Part shown: positions 1 to 13,981 of the stretch, in pieces
Position numbering within the stretch: position 1 is the stretch's first letter
Layout: each line of letters starts with the position of its first letter
Assembly: GCF_024713975.1 (NCBI RefSeq)
Contig: NC_091112.1
Location: 9,966,001 to 10,030,000, forward strand
From: Paralichthys olivaceus
Taxonomy: Eukaryota; Chordata; Actinopteri; Pleuronectiformes; Paralichthyidae
Direction: 5' to 3'
Length of the DNA: 64,000 nucleotides
Position numbers and translations under genes: made by a program
The notes under the pieces: generated by a model
Told to the model about the DNA's origin: nothing
Seen by the model: the letters and a program-made list of their open reading frames with translations, nothing else
Databases searched by the model: none

Positions 1-1638
1 GGGAAGCTGGTGGGGCAGACAACAAGTGCACAGCAGCCAATGGGGCAACCACTGCTTGTAATGGAGGCTGGACTGATGCTTTTACTGCTGTTTTCCTGTA
101 AACATACATAAATTAAAAGGGAGATCTCACATTACTTTGACTGGCCTGATAGCTAATCCCAGGGCTAATAAACATATATGACATTGTGCATTGCTGCATT
201 ACACAGTGTATGTGTATGGGGTTAGCACTCCGGCAGCGTGTCTGACAGAGGAGCAGAGCTGGAGTGCCGGAGAATGCACCTTTGATTGAATCATCAGCGG
301 ATGATAAAGCAGCTATCAGTTACACACAACAGAGGAGGAGGAGGGAAGAGGACTGAGAGGGAAGATGCAGAGAAACAGAGAAACCTGACGTAGAAAGACG
401 TGAAGACAGATGGATGATGATTTAAAGAGAAAGAAAGACCCGTTTGGAACAACTGCTGCAGCAGAGAAGGTGAGGGATGATGTCGGACATTACTTGAGAG
501 GACTCTTGGGTCATGTCCCGTTACCTGTACCTGTACCTGTGGAAGTGCACGTGTGTTTGCGGCGCCATCGCTGATCAATGAGGCTCTGACAACGGCTTTC
601 AGTCATTGACCCACAATCTGTGCACAAATACGCAAACAACAAACACGCACACAGTCCGATAATTGAACACACACACTTGCAGTGACAGCTTCCCCAAGGA
701 CATACACAGGTAAATACATAGACCCGCTTAAACAAATGCACGAGGAAAAGTGCAATCAGAGACATATTTATAGCAGAGTCTGACAGACATGTGGGTGAGG
801 TGATGTCACCTTGGAAATGTGGCACAAGAGTGTAACCACAACACACACAGACCTAACAAAGCTCACAGCACCTTTTCTGCTCTATCTGGTGAGAAAAGGT
901 GAGGTAGCAGAGAAGGAGGAGTGAGGGAGTTGTCAGCTGAGAAAGAGATGGGAGCGAGAGGAGGAAGAGGGGAGGAAGGTGGTAACAGTAGAAAGATATT
1001 AATAGTGTTTCACTCTCCTTAAATAGCGACTGCAGACAAAATGTGTGCAGGTAGAGTCTGCCGAGCACAGCACAGCTCAAACAGGCCAGTCCCGTTACTC
1101 CCCTCCCCTTCCTTCTTCTGGGATGGCAAACTTTTCAAGGCAGGAACAAAAAAAACAACGCAAACAAACAAGAGATGAAAAGTGCTTTTTCTCGAGGAAA
1201 GATGCTGACTGAGCAATTCACAGGCTCGAGTAATACCCAGGAAGAGAGAAAGGGTAGGGAGCGAGAAGGAAGGGAGGAGAGGAGAAAACCTGACATGAGG
1301 GTGTTGTGTAAAAACAACAGGAATGTGTTTGTGTTTGTTTGCACAACTTTCAGGAATATAGCGTGACCAGATCAATTATTTACATAACTGGGAGAAACAT
1401 AGTTGTTTAATGAGCGCTGGTCAGAAAGCGCACAAAAGTGCAACCTTGGTTGTTTTCATCACGAGCGGTGCTACCGGACAATTCCACTAAAAACGACAAC
1501 GCAAAAGCGCTCTCCATGACACTTCCAATACAAAGCCAGATAATCACACACACACTAAAGAACAACTGCCATGCACACACTGTCTGTGTGATGCAAGAGT
1601 GACAATTAGACTGATACATTTTCCAAGCTGGTGAATGT

Positions 1639-1661
1639 CACACACACACACACACACACAC
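1639..1661. repeat. (CA)n microsatellite
   Basis: About eleven uninterrupted CA units, followed by a looser CA-rich stretch to about 1676. Confidence 0.95.
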
Positions 1662-1791
1662 TCATACACACACACAGTGCCTGCACTCACTAAGCCGTGT
1701 GTTACAACACGTCATAATTGAGTCCTTTGTTCCCAGCTTTTGATTCATTGAAACTTTTCCTCCAGTTGCATAAAACACCGAAGGTAGATCC

Positions 1792-1810
1792 CTCTCTCTC
1801 TCTCTCTCTC
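1792..1810. repeat. (CT)n microsatellite
   Basis: About nine CT units in an otherwise non-repetitive intronic stretch. Confidence 0.95.
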
Positions 1811-4118
1811 AGTTAAACATAAACGACCTGACCCCTGAACACTGAGACACTGAAGTGTCACACAGGGTGCAGTGCAAAAAAATCAAATTCCTGTAGTCTT
1901 TTTATCAAGCGTGAGGATTTTGAGAATTTATTTCAGTGACTCTTCTCCAGAGATCGATGCTTACTGATTATAACAATTATGAGAAAATCCTTAAATTACA
2001 AGTGACATTTCCAATAATCATATTCTTTTGGATTTGGCTGTTTCCAGCAGTTTATAGTTCCAAGGCATTATTCCAAATGCAATCATGTTGGAGTAATTAC
2101 ACCACAAGAGGGAGAGAAAACACTCAAATCACAAACTCTCCTGGTAAATAATCTTACTCTTGGTTATACTGAATACATGTGAAAAATGTTCTCCAGTGTA
2201 GGAAGTTCATTTTTCTCTTTCAAAATGTGAGCTCATGACACCACACCACCTATTTACCCAGCAGAATGTTTGAAGATTATAATAAAAATGTACTTTATAA
2301 TTGTGTCCCTCGCTAAAAGGTTGCAACCAAACCCAGTTCACAAGCCTGACTCAAAGCTGCAGGGATCAATAATTGTATATTTACAATGGATCAAATAACT
2401 ATTTTGTGCAGGAGGAAGCTCATAATGATCCACAGAGAGTTATAACTCGACTGCTGTTACCCTCAGCTCAACAGAGCCTGTTTCTGATTCTCCTCACTGC
2501 TCCCATCAGCCTCTTTTCTTCTTGATTTCAGTGATAAACTCTGATGAACAGATTTAAAGGTGGATTCCACGTTGGACTTAAAGGCATTACTTTTACATTA
2601 TTAAAATGTCAGTGTTGTATTTACAGCTTGTGTTGTGTTTACATATCAGCAAAAATAGATAAAAACACCATCTAAGAGTCCACTTTTATAACTACTTATC
2701 AGGGTCAGAGGGGCTGAAGGTTATCCCAGCATGCATTTGGAGAACATTGGACTTTGGAACAGTAAGCCTCAGGACTCTAAGCAGTATTGTTTTGCCTGGT
2801 TCCGCTGAGCAATGACCAACTAGAGCAAAGTAGTTATATAAGCTGTTAATTATGTCAAGTCACTGAAATGTACAAACCCCCAAAGACCAAGAATGGCACT
2901 CAGTAAAGGGCATCCCTCCGCCAATTTATACAGTTCCCTTGAATTCAATCTCGCTGCACTAAATTTCACACACTCTTAGATATCAGTTCTTCACTTGTGC
3001 CTGAAATGAATCTCAAAGATAAAGAGTGAAAATGTTGGGAAATGCCCCGATTGTTGTTAAAGAAAGTGAAAACCACCTGAAATTATCTGGAGGGCCTGTT
3101 TGTGAGAAAGCAATTGTCTAAGTCAGACACTCCAGACATTCTCCAGAGTTTCTCCTGCCAGACCCTTAACTCACAATGTCCACATGAGCCCATGGAAGAA
3201 AACAGCAAGAGCTTCTCGACAGGATTCATAGTGAGTTTGAAAATGGCGTAAATCACGAACCTAACACGCGACAGTTGCAAAACTGAAAATGCAGACAAAG
3301 ATGTGGTCTTGAGGTCATCTGGGAGATTTTGTGTTGTGAACACGTCTGACTGGAGAATCTCCTGTTATGTGAGAGGCACACTCCGGAACATATCTGAACC
3401 CAATTGTGCGGACATTCTTCAGAGTTTATGTCTAAAAACCAACAAAACAAACAGAGAGGGGAGAAAACATAACACAGTGCATATGACCTTGGTGTCTTCA
3501 GTGGCAGTTCTGGTGCTGACTGCAGTTTGTCATGAGAGAATCCTCTTGAAACAAGTAACAGCAGTCATCTTGGAACGCATTAGTCCACAAGTATCAAAAC
3601 AATTTTGCCAGAAAATTTGACGTGCAACCCGCAAAATGATCTTTCACTTGTTTTTTCTGGTGCCTCTGTGACAAGTCCTTTTAAAATATGTGATGCAGAT
3701 GGTTAGTGACTGAAGAAATATGTGTGGTCACACATCTCACCAGTAAATGGAGAGAAATTACAGTATGACCACAGAGAAAGGATGAATTCATGATGTGGGG
3801 AAGACAGTGTCAGTGTGTGTTGTCTAACCAGACATGGATTAATCGTAATTGAAGAAAATTTCTCGTTGATTGGTGGAGCTTTGACCTGCTGGGAATATCA
3901 GATGTGTATGTTTTTTATGACATCAGTTTAATTCAGTGTGAAATCGCTCACATAAATTATAGAAAATGTATGTGATTACGGAAGAGGAGGCTAGTAAAAT
4001 GAGACCATGTGTGATTTATATGCACAATATAGACATTGCTTGTGCATTAAACTGGAAAAAATGGGGACCATCATAAAGACCCTAATGAGCTTATAATTAG
4101 ACGTGAACACTAAACCAT

Positions 4119-4157
<39 letters not shown>

Positions 4158-4174
4158 CACACACGCACACACAC
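4119..4174. repeat. (CA)n microsatellite, interrupted
   Basis: A 56-bp CA tract with two single-base interruptions (GCACAC). It is the longest dinucleotide repeat in the window and likely polymorphic. Confidence 0.95.
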
Positions 4175-7100
4175 TCACCAAAGAGACTCCCACTTTAGCC
4201 CAACACAAACCAATGTGATGCTTTCCCTGATTCCTGCTCTTTGTAGCCCATGGACACTTTGTCAGTGGAGAGTAACTATACCGAGTCGGGAGCTGTGACC
4301 AGGGTGCAGGCAAAGTGCTGAGAGGGCATTGACATTTAGCTGTAGTATTGTTCCCAGCTGTGAGCCTATTAGCACCGAGTCTGCAAACCAGTTAGCAGGT
4401 GTATATGCAGCCATTTCATACACCAGGGCGCTTATAATATTGATATTTAACCATAGCAACCTCAACCAATATACCGGCAGAAGTCAGGACACTTCTCAGA
4501 GGTTTACTGTGGTGAAACGCCCCATGACACACAACACACAAACAGCTTACACTCCTTTACCCCCCGCCTTAACGGGGGCCACGACTGAATTTCAGGCCAA
4601 TCATCATTACTCTGTGACAGGTCTAACCTTGTTACCATGGTAGCGGGGATCTCTGGTGATGGATTACAGAGGGTCAGCGGTAGCGCTCGGCGATTGAGAA
4701 GCAACTGGAAAAGAGAGTCACTCTAACATTTGAACTCGGGGTAATAGGATTGGCCCAGAAGTTAGAGGCACAGGAGTGTGAGAAAGTGAGCCGGGGTCAC
4801 ACATGACCATGGTGGTCAGCAGATCTGGAGGAGGAGCTGACGGATTTCCAGAGGACTTAATGGTCACAGTAATGTTAAGGGCAGTGTCACTAATACCAAG
4901 GTCAGAGGTCATTTAAAGAACTGTGCGAAAATGGTCAATCATCCCATCTGAATTAGTTACGGCTACTCTTAGTGAAGATTTCTGTCTTATGTTTGGTCAG
5001 GCAATTTATTAGTCAGTCATTTAGTTAGTTATTTAGTTATTTATCATTATTTACCTTCTCACAACAAAACCTAACAACCTAAAAAAACCTGACACATTCC
5101 AAAGTTAAAACGACATAAGACTTCTGTATATACTGTTGATAACGTCCCATTTGTTCCAGGAAGACAGATAAAATTGGTTGCAGCCAACAGGGAAAAGCAA
5201 AAAAGGTCCCAAGACAGACCTGGGACATTGAAATACCCTTGATATGTCACAAGCCACAAGGACCCACACTCATAATCACTCACTTGTTGAGTTCAGAAAA
5301 CGGTCGTCAAATTCTGTCCTTCAAAGTCCAAAGATTTGTCCTCAAATGTCCAGTTTTTTCTGACATCAGCTCAAAAATGTACGGTTCTGCAGTCAGAGGA
5401 CTGAGGAAAACATTCATATTAGAGAAGCTACTTAAAACCTTACTCAAAATAATGAATCAATCCAATTTTATTTGTAAAGCCCATATTCACGAAGAGTGTG
5501 ACATCCTCTGTCCTTATCCCTCATAAAGTGAACATCATTGTCATTTTGGCGACATTGAAATGTGTAGAACTGCAGAAGGGCTTTGCAGCAGTGCCACTAT
5601 GTTTGCAGTCACAGCAGTGGCCCCTTGACCCAGAGACTGGGGTTCCTTCTTTGATGAACAGCCCTCAGTTGGTATGGCACAGACATGCAGTAGCTGTACG
5701 AGTGGTGAGTCTGTCTCGCTATCTGTCTGCTAACGTTATCTTTGCTGTTATTAGAGTCAAACACTGGTAGCCGGTCACATCACATGGAGGAGCTGTCCTG
5801 CGTTACTGTCAGTGTCAGCGCCACTATCCCTCCCTGTCAAAGTAAATCTTTTGTGTGTCTGTCTCTGTGTGTCTTGGTGTAACTGTGAGTCTCTTTATGT
5901 TATGTGTAATTTTGAGACAGAGTCCAGAGCCATTGTGGAGAAAGACTTACATCACCCTCCAGTGAAGCCCTGCAAAACCCACCTTCAACACAAACATCGC
6001 ACACTCAGAGCGACTTTGCCAGTTTCCACAACCACTTTCCAACTGCGCCTACAACCACAAACAAAACATGTTGACCAATACAGAATATTTTTTAATTTTT
6101 GTCTGCTGGGACATGAAACAATATCACTGTCCACGAGAGTGGGGAAAAGAGCACGGCCAACAGGGATGTTTTGTTTTTTGTAGGATAAAGGGCGATACTC
6201 CTCACACACTGCTGCATGTGGTTACAGTAAATGTAGAGCGGTGTTTTTATCAAATGAACTGTACAGCTCTATCGCTCTGTAGAAACTGTTGACCCTTGTC
6301 CACTGACTCTGTATAGCAGCGGAAGTGTGCTTTTCAACACCCGGACTTGGTCTTCTGTTTGTGTAACTTTGCAGTCATAAATATATCATCTATGTACAGT
6401 GTGGTGTTTTTTTTTTCTTCCTCTGACACACATCCCCCCGCGACTTAACAAGAACATGAATCTGGATCAAGAGCGTTCAAGTTTACATTTTCTTTCATAA
6501 TACCAAGGTCCCTCCTTAACGTTAGAGGACTCGATACTCAAACATAAATCAGTGCCTCCCACATGAGATTTAGAAATCTGCTTTCGAGATATCAGTATCA
6601 CAACAGACTGATTGTGTGGAGCAAATGACTGAACAGCATGGGAAATTATTTTTTAAATGTACCCATGTTTTCCTCTAACCCTCCCCTATATTTATAGTGC
6701 ATTTTGGGCCCACCTTCCCCCCCTCACCCTTCTGTCATCTCCCCCTCTTCCTCTCTTTAGTGTAGTGGAGGCAGAGCCAGGACCAGAGTGGACCACTTGT
6801 AGGCCTCTCTGCCACACCCACCCCCCTCTTTAACTCATTACAACCAATTAGGTGACAGGCCAGGGAGGGCACAGGCGGATGAGAGCAGAGAGATAATACT
6901 CTTCTGAATTATTCATCCTTCTGCTAAAACTTCACCCAATACCTCCGCCCTGAACCCTGCTCTCTCACCGTAATGATCTTCCTCTTGTTGCTGCTCTCTT
7001 CTGTCCCTTCAGACTCTCACATGATTCTTGTCTTTGGGTACAGCGACAGTAAAGGCCAATGTGTACAAGTGTTTATATGCTTGCAGGAGGGGCAAAAGCC

Positions 7101-7987
7101 ATATAGAGGGAGGAGACGTGATGATTTGAAAATATCTGGATAGTTTCAGTCACTTTCTCCTGAGAGGTATTCGTCTGTGACTGGAGCAGCTGTCTGAGCA
7201 ATGAGAGGAGAAGGTCAAGCCCAGCTAACTTCCTCACCTGCACAAACATGAATAATGGCTGTGTGAAGCAGACCTGCTTGTTGTATTGTTGGCATCAGAA
7301 AGTGAACTTGTTGTGCACTGCCCCATTCATTCTTTAAATCTGAGTGGGGTGGTGGGTTTCATATATGCTGCACTTTGGTTGAAATATAGAGACAAAACCA
7401 TAGACGAATTGACATAACGCACCATCAGAAAAATGTCTGTGTAGAAACTTATCAGCATCGAACAGAATTGTCATGTGAAACCAAAACCAAGCAGATTTAC
7501 TGTAAACAGTTAACTGACTTGAAACTTGGTTTGTACCATGGTCCAGACTTTCAGGTGTAAATACACCCCAAGACACAGGAATAGAGACATATAGTGTCAT
7601 ACATATAGTATGGAAATAGATGTATAAATAGAAGTGGACTGGAGGAGGACAAAGTAGTGACGACCACAAGGAGCGAGTATCAGACAGATAGATAATGAGA
7701 AAAAATAGTGGACACGAGACAGAAGGAGGCGGTTGAATAATGGATTGGACAGACCAGGGGACGGTGAGAGGAGGAGAGCCAGAATGGAAAAGAGGGAGAG
7801 AGAGATGAGGTATTGTCTGTGAGGTCTCATCACACACTTGCTGACATTGCTTTAATCTCAGGGCCAAGAGGAGACCAGAGGGCCCACCGTTGCACGCACT
7901 CACACACAGAACATGTTGGGACAGATTTACTGTGTCTTTGTGTGTGTATGAAACGAAGTTAGCCGAGTAACAGGAGTAAGAAAAACA

Positions 7988-8047
7988 TCATTTTTGTATG
8001 TTATGATGTCAGGCAGGACTGCGTGACATCATAACATACAAAAATGA
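7988..8047. repeat. 60-bp near-perfect palindrome
   Basis: Two 24-nt arms (7988-8011 and 8024-8047) are exact reverse complements. The 12-nt centre (8012-8023) is itself almost self-complementary (GCAG..CTGC). The arms read TCATTTTTGTATGTTATGAT.. on the left. It could form a hairpin in RNA or a cruciform in DNA. It has no recognisable microRNA seed and no clear target-site duplication, so its class is unknown. It lies in kcnq4 intron 1. Confidence 0.9.
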
Positions 8048-8261
8048 GGACAGTTTAATGTGACAGCTTTATGTTTTGTTTTGTTTGTTTGCATTTCACA
8101 CTTTTACATCACACCATCCATCACATCATAATACATTTCTGTGCGTTCAACAGCAAAACATGTTTTGACATCAGCCGAAATGTTTTCACCATCGATAACA
8201 CTTCGTCATGTTCAACCTCTGCTGTGGAAAAAAGGAGTGAATTAGTGTGATGTGAGGCCAG

Positions 8262-8345
8262 AGCAGCAACTCAGGAGGTAGAGAGGTTGTCTAGTGAGGG
8301 TTCTCCTTCAGAGTGTGCTGAAGTGTCCTTGAGCATGACTGGCAC
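8262..8345 (+). repeat. SINE-like teleost repeat relic
   Basis: The stretch contains 'ctcaggaggtagag', 'ggttgtc' and 'gaagtgtccttgagca', in the order seen in a common teleost tRNA-derived SINE-like repeat that I recognise from memory. It is diverged, and its ends are uncertain. Confidence 0.5.
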
Positions 8346-11300
8346 TTGATGCTGCATCATCAGTGGCAGGTTTGGTTCTGACCCGGCCCGTGTCTGCCCG
8401 CTCTCTCCTTATTTCACACTGACTGTCCTATCAATAAAGACGAAATGCACAAAAAATACAAAGACTCTCTCCCTCCTGCTCTTCTTCTCCTGACTTTTTA
8501 AAAGGAACCTCTTTATGGTGTGTGTATCCGGGGCAGATAACAACAAAGAAAATGAAAATGAGGAGGCTTTGAAGTGGAAAGAAAAAACCGTAAGGAAAAG
8601 GGTAGAAAAACAGACAAATTGATGCAGATAAGAAAATGAGACGGCACAAAGTTCTTATGGAAATACAGATACCAGAGCTGAGAGGCCGAACAACAGGAAT
8701 TTAAAAAGTAAGTGTCACGCGGGAATAGAGGAAGTGATGATGCGATCAACGGAAGCATTTGCGCAACCATAAGACATTTTAGAGTAGGAGAGGGACGAAT
8801 GCATGAAAAAACAATCTCACAAGAGTAGCGGGCAGCCTGTGCAATTATGGCTCCGTCATTAACATTTGATTATTGTTTATGCTCTGCCCACAGTGTCATT
8901 GGCCAGACATTCACACACACACACCACACACATATGCGATCTCCATAAACCTGCACATGCATGAATGCACACAAATTTTGCAAACGTGCACACACCAATC
9001 AAGCTCTTTTCTGACCGCATGCACCCGCACATAAGCAAAGGCGAACACACATACGACCATAGTGTATACACACATCACAAAGCGCTTTCTGTAGACGAGG
9101 CAGACCTTATAAATACTGTCCCACATTGTGATTTTGTTTGAGCTCCGTCTCCATGGCGCTGCTTCCTCACATGTTTATAGTGACGGCCGTTATAAATTAA
9201 AATTATCTTAACAACACTTAAGCTGGGCTGTGCATGAGGCCGCAGCCAGGCAGGGACAACAGCAGAAAGACACAGAAGCCTAACGTGGGCTAAGAGACAG
9301 AGACTGAGCAGAGGTGGACTATAGGACAGCGAGAAAGAAAGAACAGAGCTCGCCCTAAACTGAAAGTAAGATGTTAAGCAGCACTTGACAATTGTTCACT
9401 GGAAAACCTGAGGGTGTTTTAGTGATGGTAGGTTGTATGCATACACGTTGGGTTTGCCTGCACAGTCATACAGCCTCCTCATCCGGAAAACTTATATCCA
9501 CAGTGCTCATGTGCCTGATGGGCTTCAAATTACAAACACGTGGACAGAAAAAAAAAATCTAATACCAGAAAAATAAGCAGCCTGAGAGACACAGTGATAA
9601 ACACAAGCTGTTGGGGCTGCAACTAAACACATCAATGAGACTGGTCCACCTCTGCAGGGATATGATCCGTCTACACTCACACCAAATTAAGTTCAATTTT
9701 CATTCAACGTATATATACATATCAAGCTTATATGCATTGACATAATAATATGAATAGTTGTTGATTGTTATTTTACAACTTACTTCCTTGCAGCGAAAGA
9801 ACCAATGAACAGCCAATGACGAGGGGTCTACAACATGATGATATGTATGTGGAGGACCCCAGTCATGCAGTGTTTTTTATGCATATGGACAGCTTCTAAG
9901 GATTTTCCAGGAAATGTATAATATCATGATGGATATTGATGTGAAAATATAAAATAATATGCATCAAGATAAAGGATCTTAGCCATGTGACCCATGATAA
10001 CTCATTTCAAGCATTTCCTGTTATATTTAGATTTCAATCTGAGTAATGCACCAGTAGCTAAACCTTTAACCTTTCACTTATCTTTAAATCCAAGAGTCAC
10101 TGTCACATAGTGAATTAGATAAGAAGGACTGGCTTTCCCATGCTAATTCCTTATCAGCGGTTAACTACAGGGTTAGTTTCCACATTATTCGGTATCTGCT
10201 GTTCATCGGCATGTGTAGTCGCTGCCGCCCAGTAGGGTCAGGCCTTAAGTGTGCTGCTGAGAGATAATGGCAAAGCTAAAGCTATTGATTTATTTTTTTC
10301 TGCCTGCGTTATGGTCTCCGCAGATGCTGGCGACACATAGACCCTGCCTCCTAAGCACTCTTCAACACTTCACTCACACTGAACACCTTGATGACCACAC
10401 AGCACCCTCACTGCCCCACCGCATCCTGAATCATTGAACAGACGCGGGAAAGTTGGCTGTCAATCATCAAAGCTCATTGTGAGCCCCACCATGGACCACA
10501 GAGAAAAAACTCACATGCTGAGCTGCTGGGAATGGATACTGTCCATGAGCCCAAGATGAGACAGTTCTCTGGTTTTCTACACAAACAGGATGTAGCAGTG
10601 GCGGTTCAGTCGCACAGCGCAACATTTACAGAAGATGAGAGCACAGAGTATTTTTCCGCTGGCTGTGGTATTTAAGATGGAGGTCCCCATTAGGAGGAGG
10701 GTTGGGGTGGGTTGATGGATCAATACAAGACTTTAACACAGGAAGTCAAATTAGCCTCCTGTTTAAACTAGGGGTTGTGGTTTTTTCCTTTAAACATGAC
10801 TGTTTCACAACCCTTTTTATTAGTGTAACCATGAAACCAAAGGTCCTTTAATATTAATGTAGTACTTATTCCAAACCCTTATCATTTAATACATTTTGGC
10901 CTAAACCCATAACTGTGACTGTTCAATCCACATAAGCACATATTTATCATAACCTCAGCATATACACCTGCTATGATACAAGTGCTATTTCAGGAGAGTT
11001 ACATCAGAGCTATGGGACAAACAACCTATATACTCATTCAGGTTCAGGAGGCTGGTGACAAGGTTTAACAAAGAATAATTTAAGATTTTTTAAACAAACT
11101 TATTTGTATCTGTGGACAGATCTGCTTGTAGCCCTCATCCATCTTGACTGAATACCACCTCCTCTGCATGATACACGGAAATGTGTCAAAAGCAAAGAAA
11201 AACATGAAGACTGGACAACAATGTAGTCTTCTGAGAAGACGGGGAGACTTCGTCAGTATTTACAGCTCCTGTATTATGTCTACTTGAGAAGATTTGCCAG

Positions 11301-11985
11301 CACTGCAGAAATCGCCAATATCATATTTTGCAGATACAGAGGTGTAATCATAAAATATACAGTAGAGGGGAGCTGTCACTGGATTTTCCTGGCGGTGAAA
11401 GCAGACCTCAAGTGTTTAGAATTGTTTAAAGGGTCTTGACCTGTCAAAATAAACTCCTGGCATTTCCCTTGGACCCTCCCAGCCAAATGCCAAAGTATTC
11501 CTGGCCTGCTTCAGCATCAGTAACATTACATAAACACAGATTACTGCAGATTAAAGAGTGTCATCCCCCCTACTGTGTGTGTGTTATGCCCTATGAAAGT
11601 AAGCACAATGAGCAGCGCTGGATACTGAGGGGGAAATCTGATTCCTGGTCGGCCATCCCAGGACAGATCAGTCCCCTCCCCAGGGGGACACATTTTGCCC
11701 CGAAAGTAGAAATGAATACAGCAACAAACCTCAACACCCCCCTCTTTCTCCAACTCTCCTCTTCATAGCTTTCCATCCGCACGTGTACACAAATCCCTCG
11801 TCCTGTCACAAACCCTTAATTTACTTAATGGATTGAACACCTACACAACTGAGATGTTTTCTACATTTAAATCTGCTGTTTCTCTGCACACTTTTTGCCC
11901 CAAACGTCTCCTCATATCTTTTCTCTCCCTGTTGGCTTTGAAGAAACTACCTTTACATCCAAGTCAAGAAACATTTACCCTGCTT

Positions 11986-12050
11986 CCTAAGTGTCCTTGA
12001 GCAAGACACAAGATCCCTACCTGTTCCGGGCTGCTGTCGTAGTAGAGGAC
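11986..12050 (+). repeat. fragment of the same SINE-like repeat
   Basis: The motif 'aagtgtccttgagcaagaca' is the hallmark of the teleost repeat also seen near 8262 and, in the opposite orientation, near 61100. Only a short piece remains. Confidence 0.5.
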
Positions 12051-12458
12051 GAGCAAAAATAGAACTTTTCCACAGGAATCCATATCAGTATCATGTTATC
12101 ATTATTAGCAACCAAAATCATGCTCCCTCCCTATTCTGTTTGTCCTGTGTCACAGACATATCAGTGTTTGCAGGTAGCAAAGCCTGTCTACAGGGGGAAA
12201 AGCTACAGTCAGGCAGGCTAGGAGGTTAAAGCAGTTGCTTGAGAATGTGACATTAAATCCTTCAGCAAAATGTGGCACACACAGATCGGGTGTACAATTT
12301 CTAAAACATCTGGATAACTTAGAGGTATGTGCAGATGGTGTAATTAGTGTAATTTAGTTAAATACATGGAATTAGAGACACATTTCATTAGGGAATAAGA
12401 CATTTAAATAATAAATCTTACTCAAACTAACTCCTTTACCTTTGAGATTATACTTAAT

Positions 12459-12665
12459 GGTTTTACTAGGACTGGGCAATATGGTCCAAAACATTTATAT
12501 CAGCAGATAACGATAATTAACAAAATTATAGAAATAATTTTCAGTTTAAAGAAAACGTTTTACAAATTTTAAGGTAGTTGGCATTACACCGATATATATT
12601 GGACTTTTGTTAAACTGCTATTGATGAAAAGTATGTTTTTTTATTGCCCAGCCCCAGGTTTTACT
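12459..12665. mobile_element. hAT-like MITE with target-site duplication
   Basis: The 9-bp sequence GGTTTTACT flanks the element on both sides (12459-12467 and 12657-12665), as expected of a target-site duplication. The enclosed 189 bp begins with aggactgggcaat and ends with attgcccagcccca, which are imperfect inverted repeats of each other. The GGGCTGGGC-type terminus, the 8-9 bp duplication and the lack of any reading frame fit a non-autonomous hAT-superfamily element. It is inserted in kcnq4 intron 1. The family assignment is inferred from the ends only. Confidence 0.75.
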
Positions 12666-13934
12666 CCAATAAAGGCCTTTAAGCTGTACATCCCTGATGA
12701 CCACCCTGATGAACATTATGTAGCAAGAGTTTATTTACTACTAACTTTTAACTTGTGCATTTTTGAGAAAAATTATCCTTATTATTTATATAGTCATGTA
12801 TTTATCCTCCACGTGTTAGCTATAGCAGGTCTTGCATACTCTTTGATTTTCATGAAAAGCCAATCAGGTTTGAATGAAAGAAAGGAGGAGAGATATAGAG
12901 GCAGCGAAGGAGGAGAAGTCAATTAGAAAGGGTAATACAGCAAATGAGAGATGATATTTCCACTCAGGAGGAAAGAGAAAGAGGGACTGATGGAGGAGAG
13001 AGAGACAGAATGAAGAGCTGAGGCATTTGGGCCATAAAGGATTCTTAATGGAGCAGAATTTACACAACCTGCTGAGGTGAACAGATAAAAAAAACAGTAG
13101 CGGTAAATGAACAACAAGCCTCCAATCTGCAGCCCTGAGCCGGTAAAAACCCCACACAAAGTGCAGAGTGGCTTTCCCTCCCGTCACCATTTTATGGTGC
13201 CACTTGGCCCCCCTGCACTCCCTCCTTCTTTCTCTGTTACTTAGTCATCAATAAAAACACATTCATGTGCTCACTAAAAAAGCAAACAACGAAACAAAAA
13301 GCTATTTTCTGACGTGGCTCTGACCATCAATAATAAAGAAGGTGCGACACCAAATGCGTCAGTGGTTTTTGGAGGATGCTGGAGGAATGTGAGGATACAA
13401 CTTTAGTGGATTTCTTGTTGCGTTTTTGAAAACCTGGAAAAGTCGACCAGACTGTTTCAATGACCCCGGTAGATGAGCTGGCTCAAACTGGAGACAAGAG
13501 GGAGGAAAAAACTGCAAGAATAGACAGAGGGAAGACATTCAATCAACAAGCTGCCCGAGCGAAATGACTTTAATAATGTCAGAAAGGCAATTCAACTATA
13601 ATCAAAAGCTTGCAAGATGCATTCTGTGTACTGCACAAAAGGTTGTGTGAAGATCAATTTACCATATAACCATATAGATATTTCAAAGCCTCTTTGAGCG
13701 ACCCATCAGTGGGGAGGTTATGGAGAGCATTAGGCCGCAGGTCCTGTTGTGGGTATCTCCCTCCACATCTATAAATAAGGTGGCTCTAGGCTGAAGGTTT
13801 CATAAACACACACCATCATTGGTGATTGTGCCATAAAAGGTGAAGGTGAAGGGATTCCAGCACGATGTGAAGACTGAAGGGTTTGTCTGGGAAAGACTCA
13901 CCCAGCATAGACATAGCTAATGTTTCATATGAAA

Positions 13935-13938
<4 letters not shown>

Positions 13939-13978
<40 letters not shown>
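13939..13978. repeat. (GA)20 microsatellite
   Basis: Twenty uninterrupted GA units. Confidence 0.97.

Positions 13979-13981
<3 letters not shown>

Noticed and set aside
3083-3620. Opposed 86- and 105-codon frames with some inverted-repeat flavour
   Set aside because: No clear repeat family or domain; symmetry is too imperfect to call an element.
5463-5500. Short match to a teleost repeat tail ('ttttatttgtaaagccca')
   Set aside because: Too short to define an element, though it may be the end of an old insertion.
7334-7903. 189-codon minus-strand open frame
   Set aside because: It has no recognisable domain, lies in GA/CT-skewed intronic sequence, and has no supporting splice or family evidence.
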